Origin: Chloranthus sessilifolius
Taxonomy: Eukaryota > Streptophyta > Magnoliopsida > Chloranthales > Chloranthaceae
Length of the DNA stretch: 64,000 bases
NCBI GenBank assembly: GCA_021018995.1
Contig: CM037595.1
Location: 91,152,491 to 91,216,490, forward strand
Direction of reading: 5' to 3'
Shown here: piece after piece, positions 1-9,770 of the stretch
Layout of the letters: every line of letters begins with the position of its first letter
How positions within the stretch are numbered: the first letter of the stretch is position 1
Program-made: the position numbers and the translations under genes
The notes under the pieces: generated by a model
Told to the model about the DNA's origin: nothing
The model's input: the letters and a program-made list of their open reading frames with translations, nothing else
Databases searched by the model: none

Positions 1-76
1 CCTAAACACAATTAAATTTACTGACCACCGAAAGAAAAATCACTGAAACTCATTGACTTTATTAATGATGATTGGA

Positions 77-172
77 CCAAGATCTCCATGACCCACCAAC
101 ACTAAAAACCGAGAACATAATAAATTGAACCAAGATCTCCATGACCCACCAACACTAAAAACCAAGAACAGA
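77..172. repeat. Tandem duplication, 53-bp step
   Basis: A segment containing CCAAGATCTCCATGACCCAC and the following ACTAAAAACC occurs at 77 and again at 130, nearly identical over about 40 bp. It is a simple local duplication and no coding or known element signature is attached to it. Confidence 0.85.
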
Positions 173-294
173 AGGTCAAATACCCAGATATTAAACAAAT
201 TAAACAAATCTTTTTTGTTATGCTAACATATGAATTTTGTAAAAATGATGCAGCTTCTCATATTGCAAAACTCACTAGTCCCTTGTCCTTTAGA

Positions 295-413
295 TGCATG
301 GGTCTTTAAATATAGTTGGTGTTAAAGAGATGCATGGGTCTTTAAATATCTTGTAGTCTGCATGGGTCTTTAAATATAGTTGGTGTTAAAGAGATGCATG
401 GGTCTTTAAATAT
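295..413. repeat. Four copies of a 19-bp motif
   Basis: TGCATGGGTCTTTAAATAT starts at 295, 331, 359 and 395, so the steps are 36, 28 and 36 bp. The 36-bp steps share the spacer AGTTGGTGTTAAAGAGA. It looks like a small minisatellite lying about 80 bp upstream of the Myb/SANT-like reading frame; a promoter role cannot be judged from sequence alone. Confidence 0.85.
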
Positions 414-494
414 AGTTGTGGAAGCTCCATTGTAGTGTCACTTGGTGAAATTAATCATTAGCACCATCTATTATGGTCCTTAGCATCATTTATT

Positions 495-1155
495 ATGTAT
501 CACTTATACATTTTGATGAGATTATATTGTTATGGCAATGTAATGGAAGGAAGAAAAGCCAAGCACAAGACTAAATTAAAAGCTCATTGGCTGCCTTATG
601 CTCATAAAATATTCATAGACATATGTCTCGAGCTTGTCAAAAAAGGAAGAAGGCCAGGCACTTGCATTGATAAGGCAGGGTATGAGATAATGATCAGTGA
701 ATTTTCTAAGAGAACTGGGATGGAGTACGACATATACCAATTGAAGAATCATTGGGATAAAACTAAAGATAAATTGGTAAGATGGAATAAGCTAAGGGCG
801 AATACGGGTTTGGGATGGGATTCCACTAAGAATACAATTATTGCGGATGAAGCATGGCGGGATGAATGGCTAAAGGTATTATACAATCTACTATTCTTTT
901 CTAATTGTATTATAATTTATTTTCATTATGTGGGGATAAATTAATTGCCCACATAATGATAAAGATTGGTAATACGAGGGACTTGAATATGCCGAAGAAT
1001 TGAACATCATATATGGTAGGACACATGTGACTGATGGATTGAACCGGGCACCTTCTCAAGGGTCGATACCTAACGAGGGGCTGAACACAACATCGACCCT
1101 TGCGAAGGTGCCCAGCCCTATGCAAGAATTGCATCTATATATTGTTAATGCCTAA
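495..1155 (+). pseudogene. Myb/SANT-like DNA-binding domain fragment, two exons
   Basis: The reading frame carries a Myb/SANT-like trihelix-type domain of the kind found in plant L10-interacting MYB-type proteins and in PIF/Harbinger accessory proteins. Visible hallmarks are the W-L-P start of the first helix, the block R-P-G-T and the end block G-L-G-W-D-S-T-K-N-T-I followed by A-W-R-D-E-W. The frame from ATG 495 is open to 875, followed by a GT donor at 876. An AG acceptor at 977-978 restores the frame with G-L-E-Y-A-E-E-L, which matches the usual continuation of this family, and the frame ends at TAA 1153-1155. The phase-0 intron of about 103 bp is inferred. The ATG at 495 may not be the true start; 543 (M-E-G-R-K) is the more family-like start. 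The C-terminal half usual in the family is not convincingly present, so this is probably a remnant, either of a host gene or of a Harbinger-related element. Confidence 0.6.
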
Positions 1156-2789
1156 TAGCCAGGTTTAGTACCAAAAAGTATAATGGGATGCTCCGATCAG
1201 CAAGGAAATCCAACAGCTATGATGGTAATGGAGACCAATGTGATGCCATAAAGAGACACCACATCAATATTCTGCACAGGTTCGAGTGGCTGCATTTAAC
1301 AAGGTCGACCTCACTATATCCTTCTCAGTACATTGAGACTAGCAGTTCATGGATGCTTTGATGATAGCAAGTTCATAGAAAAAGTTTTTTTTTTCCTCTG
1401 CTTTGTCCTGTTTTAGAATATTATGCTCTATGTTTCTTTTTTCACTACTCTTAGTCATGTTATTCTTCCTCTCTACCAATCTATCATGCAGGGAGTTGTA
1501 CTTATTAAGAGTTTGGCAGCTAAGGAACCATTTGCTCATTGGTTGTTGCTGCAATCAAATGGTATGAAACATTCATACATCAGGTGATGTAAACTTCATA
1601 TTTTTTTACTTATGAGTTCCACCTATTTGTATTCACGTTGGAGTTTTCAATCACCATCAGCGTTAATCCTTTCTAACAATAGTCCATATCAAATGCAAGG
1701 AGATCAACCAATGCATCACTGATTTGCAGCTATAAGTCAACAACAATCCTTCACAGATTTAAGTGCCAAAATAGCTATAGGTCAAGAGCATAGCTGCACT
1801 TATTTCTTCCTTTTAGTTTTTGGAATATGGACAGACCGTCCGCAATATATTACAATCATTGTCATTCCTCTCAAGCTTTAACTAAAATATTTAGATCTCA
1901 GATGTCTTCTTGTTGATTTAATGCACAGGGACTTCAAGCTGGACAAGATTGGATGTGGAAAAATAAACCCACAGGTTTTCACCATCTCTTTCTTTTGTGA
2001 TATTTTATTTGTTTATTTTTTTCAGTAAGATAAAGCATGACCATCAGGTGTCATTTATTTGTGTATTTGCACAATTCAACTGTTTAATTCCTTTGCCTTC
2101 CCTATTGATATGCCAAAGCTAGATCATAAAACCAATCATATGTTCTTAACCATCAGATCAATTATCTATCTATAAAGATATGGGCAATGGTTCATGGATG
2201 CTTTATTTTTTTTTTTAATTTTATATTTCTTTTAACATTATGAATGACAGAAAATTCATTTAAAAAAAAAAGGTCAACAGCCATAGTTAAGGTGATTAAA
2301 AAACAAGGGTCGCCCCAAAACAGGTTTTAAAAATAAAAAAGTAAACAAATATATGCTAAGCATGGTTCAAAATTTCGGCCAAAATGTTTCAATTTTGGTC
2401 CCCACCGTAACCGAAACGATAACTCAAGTTTTCGAGCTGGGCCATGCTTGTAGTGATTCTTCTTAAATGCTATCTGTCCACTCATAAGAGCTTTGTATTG
2501 AATCAATTTATAATAGGCACTCCTCTTTTCATGATCTAAAACGCCCATATTGGAAATTTATCATTGCTAATTATGAGGAAAAAAATAGAAATCTCCCAAA
2601 ATTCAAGAATTTCTTTGCTTTTGAGGGTTTCCAACATATATTTGTGCTTTGTTCAATTTCTTCTTTCTTTGCTTATCGCGGTTTAAAATACCTACACATG
2701 GAAGCCCCATATGTCCTCCACCAGTACTGCAACCTCTTTATTTCATCAATGAATTTCTTTGCTTTTCAGTTAGCAAAGAAGCTATCCTA
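1156..2789. other. No recognised gene
   Basis: AT-rich sequence with short open frames only. A short frame near 1156-1361 and one near 1493-1587 could be decayed continuation of the Myb/SANT-like gene, but I cannot align them to the family with confidence. At about 2365-2440 there is a TTTCGGCC / CCGAAACGATAACTC block that recurs at 4556 and in variant form at 5430. Confidence 0.4.
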
Positions 2790-4165
2790 GGCTTCATTTG
2801 CGGGAAAAGTTTTCTTGACGGAGCAAGTAAGTTCAGTCTTACAAGATAGAACTCCACCTAAGCTTAAGGATTTTGGGGTGCCTACAATTCCATGTATCAT
2901 AGGTAACCATGCAATAATAAAAGCGCTTTTGGATCTAAGAGCTAGCATAAACCTGCTACCATACTCTGTTTACAAAAAGTTGAGACTAGGAGATATGAGC
3001 CCTACTTCGGTAACTCTTCAATTAGTCGATAGATCAGAAAGAAGGCCTGTAGGAATTATTGAGGACGTCATGGTTGGGGTCGACAAATTTGTTTTCCCTG
3101 TCGATTTCCTAGTGTTAGATATGGAACCAAGTACCAAATCTCTAATACAAATTCCTGTTATACTCGATAGACCATTTTTGGCCACGGCCAATGCACGTAT
3201 AAATTGTAAAATTGGGCTAATGGAAGTCACTTTTGGAGATATGCGAATCCAATTAAATGTCTTCACCGCAGCCAACAAAAAAGATTCAATCAACGACGAG
3301 GAATGCTTCAGCATAGATGAAATTGTAGAATTAGTAGAGGAAGCATTACCTTTAGTCTTATCAAAGGATGTGCTTCAAAATGCACTATGGTACACGAATG
3401 AAGAGGAGTCCAATCACCAATTACAAGAGGCGATTCATCAGATGGATACTTTTGTCTGTGAACTCCAATCCAAGATTTGGAAACAACGGATAGAACCCCT
3501 ACCCGTTATTTCTATTGACCGTTACAACCATCAATCCAAAAAGCACCATCCTTAGATTTGAAACTACTTCCCGATACCCTTAAGTATGCTTTTCTTGGGC
3601 CTAACGAAACTCTTCCAGTAATCATTTCATCTGCTTTTAATAAGGAACAAGAGAGTAGGTTACTGACCACACTCATCAAGTATAAGCATGCAATAGGATG
3701 GACTGTCACTGACATTAAAGGACTTGATCCCTCAATATGCATGCATCATATACACTTAGAGGATAGTACCAAAACATCACGAGAAAGCCAACGACGGTTA
3801 AATCCAAAGATGAGGGAAGTTGTTCAAAAGGAAATCGTCAAGGTACTAGACGCAAGTATTATTTACCAAATTTTCGACAGTGAGTGGGTGAGTCCCATTC
3901 AAGTAGTCCCAAAGAAATCTGGGATTACTATTGAAGATAATGCATCCGGTGAGCTAGTGCCATTACGCGAGACCACAGAGTGGCGTGTATGCATTAACTA
4001 TCGGAAGCTTAACTCAATGACACGCAAGGATCATTTCCCACTGCCCTTCATTGACCAAATTTTGGAAAAACTTGCGGGTTAAGGATATTTTTGCTTTCTA
4101 GATGGATATTCAGGGTATAATCAAGTTCCTATTTATCCAGAGGATCAAGAAAAGACCAAAGGATA
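2790..4165 (+). pseudogene. Athila-like gypsy fragment: protease and start of RT
   Basis: This is the only plus-strand LTR-retrotransposon coding piece in the window. The frame 2815-3555 holds a retropepsin-like protease with the segment L-L-D-L-R-A-S-I-N-L-L-P-Y-S-V-Y; the usual D-L-G-A-S active site of this lineage reads D-L-R-A-S here, so the glycine is lost. A one-step frameshift near 3530-3545 leads into 3558-4082, which holds the protease-RT linker and the first RT motif (I-N-Y-R-K-L-N, R-K-D-H-F-P-L-P-F-I-D-Q). An in-frame stop at 4080 is followed by the F-L-D-G-Y-S-G-Y-N-Q block and then homology ends near 4165. No LTRs, gag, RNase H or integrase are present. Element E at 46.6-57.5 kb is a related but distinct copy. 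Confidence 0.85.
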
Positions 4166-4555
4166 TTTTTGCTTTCGTTGTAAAATAGTACATTTGACCT
4201 TTGTGAATTTGTGGGTAACTAATTTAGTTAATATTTTGCTCTTGCAAACAGAATTTTCCTTGTTCTTATACTACTGTTTCCGATGTCCTTATATAATGAT
4301 ATATATGCTCACAACAAAAGCAATTTTACTTTTATATACTCCTCAACGTTGTAAGATACAAATGTTGCATACATATATATATTTATTAGCAACCAGTTGG
4401 CCTTTAGTTTTTTATATTTGTTTATCTCAAGTGAAATTCAAGCACCAACAGGGGATTTTTCTACTCTTCTACATTTGTTTTTGAACAAATTTTATGTACT
4501 TTGGGATGGATCAAATGTAAATGTTGAAATATTTTCATTTTATTTGGCAGATATT
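4166..4555. other. No recognised gene
   Basis: AT-rich tract after the broken end of the Athila-like fragment. Open frames here are short, low in complexity and without recognisable domains. Confidence 0.4.
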
Positions 4556-4790
4556 GCTCCCCACCAAAACCGAAACGATAACTCAAGTTTTCAGTAATTT
4601 TCAGGCCCAACCCGAAAATTACTGAAATACAAAAAATGGGCCGGGTTTGGGCCCATTTTTTGTATTTCAATTAAACGAGCCGGGCCCAATTTTTTTTGTT
4701 TTTTTAAATGGGCCAGGTGAAAATCCAGCCCGAACCCGGCCCGGCCCGACCCAGCCCGTTGACACCCCTACCAAAACCGAAACGAAATCC
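4556..4790. repeat. CCGAAACG repeat holding a GC-rich, hairpin-containing insert
   Basis: The sequence ACCAAAACCGAAACG occurs on both sides (about 4563 and 4770) of a segment that becomes rich in GGCCCGGCCC and ends with TTGACACCCCTA. That end resembles the TAGGGGTGTCAA terminal inverted repeats of common plant hAT-type MITEs; a matching left terminus is not obvious. Inside is a perfect inverted repeat: 20-bp arms at 4623-4642 and 4650-4669 around a 7-base loop. Confidence 0.55.
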
Positions 4791-4999
4791 AAATTTTTCT
4801 ATGCAGTTGAGGTGAAAAGTGGTGTAGATAGTTTTATGATCAAAATGTGAGATGGTAGGCACGTAAGATGTATTTTCATGTTTGTTCTATTCTATAATTT
4901 TTGCTCTTTAGTTGGTTTTTTGTTTAACAGAATTCATTGCAATACATTCTTTGATATCTTAGGGTCTATTCCTTTCTCCACCTTGCAACCAAATCATCA

Positions 5000-5263
5000 A
5001 TGGAAGACACACTGGATACAAGTGTCTCTGTAGAGCAGTTTTTCATTCCATTAAATCAAAGAATTCCTCAATCAGATATGCAAGAAGATCCAGATCGAAA
5101 CTCCAAGACTGTTGAAAACCAACCAATGGGTATTGAAAGATGGCTGGCAGATAAATTAGACAACACAACACACTTTTATCCTCCAAAACTAGATGGGAGC
5201 CATTACATTAGCCATCTAGCTTCTATAGAAGATCAGAACCCCTACTACTATTCCTATTGTTGA
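5000..5263 (+). CDS. Hypothetical 87-residue ORF, possible exon
   Basis: An ATG-started frame of ordinary composition (mixed charged and polar residues, no low-complexity bias) ends with P-Y-Y-Y-S-Y-C. I recognise no domain. A pyrimidine-rich stretch and AG sites lie upstream (4930 and 4961-4962), so it could be an exon of a decayed host gene rather than a complete gene. It lies between two dispersed CCGAAAC repeats, and no neighbouring exon could be assigned. Confidence 0.2.
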   Translation: MEDTLDTSVSVEQFFIPLNQRIPQSDMQEDPDRNSKTVENQPMGIERWLADKLDNTTHFYPPKLDGSHYISHLASIEDQNPYYYSYC

Positions 5264-5417
5264 CTCCTGAAAATTATTTGTTCTGGATGTTTTCCAACTT
5301 GGATATTTGGTGCATTTTGCAGTTTAATCTCCCTACATTTTCTTGTTGATTGCATGTATTTTGTATTTAACTGAGGCTGCTATAAGATGTTGGCTCCTTA
5401 TTTATTTTGCACTCAGA

Positions 5418-5640
5418 CTAGTTGGTGACATGGATCAAAATTTTGGCCGAAATGTATCGGTCCCTACCGAAACAAAATCTCAAAAATTTCATTTTCTTTA
5501 TGGTGGGGAAGATTTCGGCCGAATTTCGGTTCAAAATTTTAGTTTCGGTCCACATCGAAACCAAAACGAAATCCGATTTTTTTATCCTTGCTACGTGGCT
5601 CCCATTACAAGGATTAGGTATCACGGCAACTTGGTTAATA
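5418..5640. repeat. Self-complementary TTTCGGCCGAAA-type dispersed repeat
   Basis: TTTTGGCCGAAATGTATCGG, CCTACCGAAACAAAATCTC, GATTTCGGCCGAATTTCGG and CATCGAAACCAAAACGAAAT follow one another, giving many overlapping inverted TTCGG/CCGAA steps. The same style of sequence is at 2365-2440 and 4556-4790. It looks like a small non-autonomous repeat family. Boundaries are approximate. Confidence 0.5.
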
Positions 5641-5886
5641 TTGATTAGGTGCCATATAAAAAATTTGGGCATGATTCAATACATATCGACCGTCTAAAAT
5701 ATGGTCAAAGGCGCACAAGATCAGTGCATCAAGTTTTTGGGGCATCACCTTATCTTTGACCCATCAAACAAAGGCTAAAAGGGTTCAATTTTTTTTTTTT
5801 TTAATCACTCGCCAAATGGCTGATCCACATAAAATGGGTAGCGTTTTGGATCGATCATGCCACATGGCATGTGATTCAGGCACTCG

Positions 5887-6208
5887 CAGTCACAAAAATG
5901 GCCGAATTTTTTAAAAAAATTGTGAATAGTTTGCAACTTTAAGGTCTCCCGAACTATTCGTGAATGTTTCGAAAAATCCCCTAATCACAAAAATTCATGA
6001 ATTATCGCCGAATAATTCCCGAATTTAAAAAAAAAAATGTGACCTACTAATTTTTTTTTTTAATGTGTTTCTATAATTTTAAATTTTTTATTTTAATTTT
6101 TCTCACTAATTATTCCTCCGAATATTTCCTCAAACTTTTCAAATTTGCCGACTTTTTTCAAATTTTCACCTCGCCGAACTATTGTCGAACCCCGATTTGG
6201 TGACTATG
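5887..6208. mobile_element. hAT-type MITE with 8-bp target site duplication
   Basis: The element starts CAGTCACAAAAA and ends TTTGGTGACTATG, an imperfect terminal inverted repeat. It is flanked by GGCACTCG at 5879-5886 and again at 6209-6216, a perfect 8-bp direct repeat, which is the duplication length typical of hAT transposons. The 322-bp interior is AT-rich with scattered CCGAA steps and no coding capacity. A related right end (GACTTTGTGACTATG) is at about 31038-31052. Confidence 0.75.
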
Positions 6209-6216
6209 GGCACTCG

Positions 6217-7084
6217 GATGCAGCCCTCTTAGGCTCTGGACCCATTTTCCCTCCATTCTTATTATAAATCACTATTTTAAAGTATAATTTATGCAAGTCT
6301 TTTAAATTGCTTAAGGACATTTTCGTTATTAAGCTAAAATCTTATATGTCAAAATTGTTTTACCAAATAATAACTCGTATAGCGTTAGCTCCCAAGCTGC
6401 TCTCTAAAAGCAATTATCAAACATCATCTCCGATAACGATCACTATTCAAGAGGCCACTATATAAAATCACTCTCTAGGAGCTGTCCCCAATACTAGAGA
6501 GTGTTGCCGTAGGCTATAACTACGGAATCTTTAAGAGTATAAACAAAAGACTCAGTTTTTTGGTTCCTGGGGGACTCAAAGATTCATTGGGTGCGTATTT
6601 CAAGGTTATTGTTCATTTGGCGCCAAGGACTGATTGGAGATTTTTCTTTTACCCTTTGATGGAGGAGAGATGTAAATTTTATTGGGAGGGACTAATTTGA
6701 AAATATAAAAAATTGTAACGACATATGTATAAATTTAGGCCTAGGGACAGATTTGTAATTTCTCTCAATCCTACGGGCAATTTCATAAAGTTAGAAAGAA
6801 TAATTTAATTTTTTTTTATTTTTATGTGGTGCAATATAGAGTAACTTATATGCATGCATTTGACACGTGTGTGCATTCATGTGTGACACGTGCGCACAGG
6901 CATGTGCAACACATTTAAGCATGCATACGTGACACGTGATTGGCCGGAAGGGGGTTGACCCCAAAGGGCATGGTTGAGCTTATGCCCTTTTCTCACTCCC
7001 CAACAGAGGAAAGAAGAAGAAGAAGGAGCTCGGGTCCAGCATGATCCAACTTCAACCGTTCAGGGCCTCCAGGCAAATCCTCTT
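6217..7084. other. No gene; small G-box cluster at 6863-6940
   Basis: No recognisable coding sequence. Three GACACGTG motifs (G-box core CACGTG) lie within about 80 bp near 6865, 6887 and 6932, embedded in a TGCAT/GTGCA-rich stretch. A purine-rich GAAGAAGAAGAAGGAG run is near 7012. Function, if any, cannot be told from the sequence. Confidence 0.35.
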
Positions 7085-7894
7085 CCTTAATTCTAGTTAA
7101 TTTTATAAATAGAAGTAAAGTAAATAGAACTAAAGGTAGTTAAACAAGTTTAGGATTAGTCATTTAAGCTTAGGGCAATTAGGATATCTAATCTCGATTA
7201 AGGCTAGTTAATGCTGATTACCCTGGTAACCCAATTAGGACTAGTTAATCCCTATTACCTTGTTTACCCTAGTTAAAATTAATTAATCCCGATCTGACAA
7301 ATTGTCCTTAATATAATTGTGATAAACGGATTATATTACAAGTTATTCCTAGCAGCACTGTTACAGATCAAATATTACAAAGTCATTAGGGTCAAGTAAC
7401 TCTAACTAGATAGTTAATTATGATTAATCGAAAGTTTAAGGCCCTTAATCATGTTTAATCACATTAAGTAATTTTAAGCTAATTAAGCATGATTAAGTTT
7501 AATTTAGCAGGATTAAACTTAATTAGTCCTAGTTAAAGTTATAATAAGCAAGATTAAGTAAGATAAGCGAAATTAAAAGGTGATTAATCTTAATTAAGCT
7601 TGTCTAAGACTAATTTGAAAAAGATTAGGCACAAGTAAGCTCAATGGAGGTCGATTAAGACTCAATTAAGTACGATTAAATACAACTTAACACTATCAAG
7701 CACTTAGGTACGATTAAGCCTAAGCAAGTCAAAATAAAGCAAGATTAAACTGAAAAAAGTATGATTAAACAAGTTAAACAAGTTAAGCATGATTATATAA
7801 ATATAGTATGATTAAATTGTTTAAGCAAGTAAGATTAAGCATGATTAAGTATGATTAAGGTTGATTAAATGTGATTAAGCTCGACTAAGATTAA
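7085..7894. repeat. Degenerate GATTAAG array, left part
   Basis: A long stretch built from diverged GATTAAG / GATTAAA / TTAAGC words. At the right end (about 7835-7890) the word recurs every 10 bp as GATTAAGNNT. The same array continues at 32227-32700 and just after 38459, so it was one block before a Helitron and a Mutator-like element inserted into it. Confidence 0.75.
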
Positions 7895-8202
7895 TCTTTA
7901 CTATTATATAAAAATAAAAATAGTTTCTGTCAATTTTTTCATGCCTAAAATGCCCCTAATCATTGAACTTTCAAAATAAAATCGCCAATTTCACGCCACC
8001 AAACTTTACTCTTGTGACAGCCCGGATTTTTGCGCCCGAAAATCCGTGCCATCAGGATCATACTCTGGATGATCCCCACGACAAATTATAAAGTGTCTGC
8101 TCGTCTAGCGGAAATCAGAGCAAACACTGTCCAGCAATGACAAATCAAGTCATCATATATGGCTTTAAAAGAGAGAAGAAATAAACAATGCATGTATATA
8201 TA

Positions 8203-8870
8203 GGGGCGGAGCCACATTATGACTTGGGTGGTCAATTGACCACCCAAATTTTCTAAAACTTTGTTATTAAGCTTTAAGTGTTTTATATCAGTGGATTCTC
8301 ATCCATCCAAAATTATATTGACCACCCAAAATTATTTAAAATCTTCAAACAAACTTTTTTATGGTATTTGTTTTTATAACTAATATTTCTTCTTTGATTT
8401 TTTTAACTAAATCCCATAATTTTAGCCTATTTTTTAGCTCCCCTCCATATATTTAGGTGCCCATGCTTATTTTTGGAGAGATTTCTTTGGCTCCAAGGGG
8501 CTCCATTATGTTGTAGAGTTGCATACTCACATTTATGGTGTATAAGTTCTATAATTATATTAAAAAATTAAGTAATTTATTATACATAACAAGGTTTGAA
8601 CCTAGAATGGGTGACATGAGGTTAACTTTATTAACTAGTGTTAAACTTTTAAAATATTTTAAAAGTTCATTTTCAGCCGTCATTCTTAACTTTTTTAGAA
8701 GTTTTTTAAAAGTTTTTTTCTTTTTTCTTTTTCTAAGAATTTATAAGATTTACTTTTTCAATTATATTTTTACTCAAAAAATATAAGTGTCTGATAGTGA
8801 AGCACTAACACCTCTACAGAAAAGCGTCCTCGCCTAGCGCCGATGCTTCTTTGAGAGGTGTTGGCGTTTC

Positions 8871-8946
<76 letters not shown>

Positions 8947-9593
8947 GGAATCGCTTCTAAACAAAACGCCGTCGCCCCTAAACCAAGCATCGGCGCCGAG
9001 GGGCGGAGCCACATTATGACAACTTGGGTGGTCAATTGGCCACCCAAATTTTCTAAAAATTTGTTATTAAGGTTTAGGTGTTTTATATTAGTGGATTCTC
9101 ATCCACCCAAAATTATGTTGACCACACAAAATTATTTAAAATCTTCAAACAAACTTTTTTATGGTATTTATTTTTATAACAAATATTTCTTCTTTGATTT
9201 TTTTAACTAAATCTCATAATACATATATAATTATAAAAAGACATCAAAATTATTAAATAAAAAATGTCAAGTTTCCTGTTCATCATCGAGATATGTTTAA
9301 CAGCTTCAATGTCTCACGGGCTCCCTATAACGTATTGTCACATCATCGTACTCTTTAAAGGATGACGATGAGGATGATGTTACCTCGTAGTCATTATTCG
9401 AGGAAATTTTGTATTAGACCAATTTTGTTAGAACGGGCCTAATCGATATGTATATGATTTTCTTTTATTTCATATCTAGTTTCGTTTGTAAATATTTTCT
9501 TTTTTTTAGCGTTTGCTTAAAAAATAAATTATATAAATTTTCAACATTAATTGATTAAATGACCACCCTATGAAAAAATTCTGGCTCCGCCCC
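8203..9593. mobile_element. Tip100-like hAT insertion(s), non-autonomous
   Basis: Inverted ends GGGGCGGAGCCA (8203) and TGGCTCCGCCCC (9593) match the CAGGGGCGGAG termini known for Tip100-type hAT elements. The left-end sequence, including ACTTGGGTGGTCAATTG, is present twice (8203-8420 and 9000-9225), while only one right end exists, so two copies are nested or joined. The flanks are TGTATATA-type microsatellite on both sides, which hides the exact target duplication. Sequence 9596 onward resumes the LTR of A. No transposase frame is visible. Confidence 0.7.
8873..8942. repeat. (AT)n microsatellite
   Basis: About 70 bp of uninterrupted AT dinucleotide repeat inside the Tip100-like insertion. 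It lies between two inverted segments (CGCCGATGCTT at 8839 and AAGCATCGGCGCCG near 8985), so it sits in the loop of a larger imperfect inverted repeat. Ile-Tyr repeat open frames crossing it are artefacts. Confidence 0.9.
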
Positions 9594-9770
9594 TATGTAT
9601 ATATATATATATATATATCAAAAGAATATACATCCTCAAAAAAGAACCAAGAAGAACTACTAGTGATGGACAATCCATCACCCAATCAATGGTTCCTAAT
9701 AGTGGTTCCTATAGAATGTATAATAATACATGTAAACATCTATAGAAAATAAATACAGAAAGTGGCCACC

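Noticed and set aside
3018..3314. Minus-strand 98-residue frame
   Set aside because: Antisense to the Athila-like protease fragment.
7895..8012. Alternative reading of the A-left flank as ordinary intergenic DNA
   Set aside because: The TCTTTACTATTATATAAAA start after A and the matching CTAGT-T end at 32226, both next to GATTAAG array, are better explained by a Helitron.
8770..9210. Open frames rich in Ile-Tyr on both strands
   Set aside because: They are translations of an (AT)n microsatellite.
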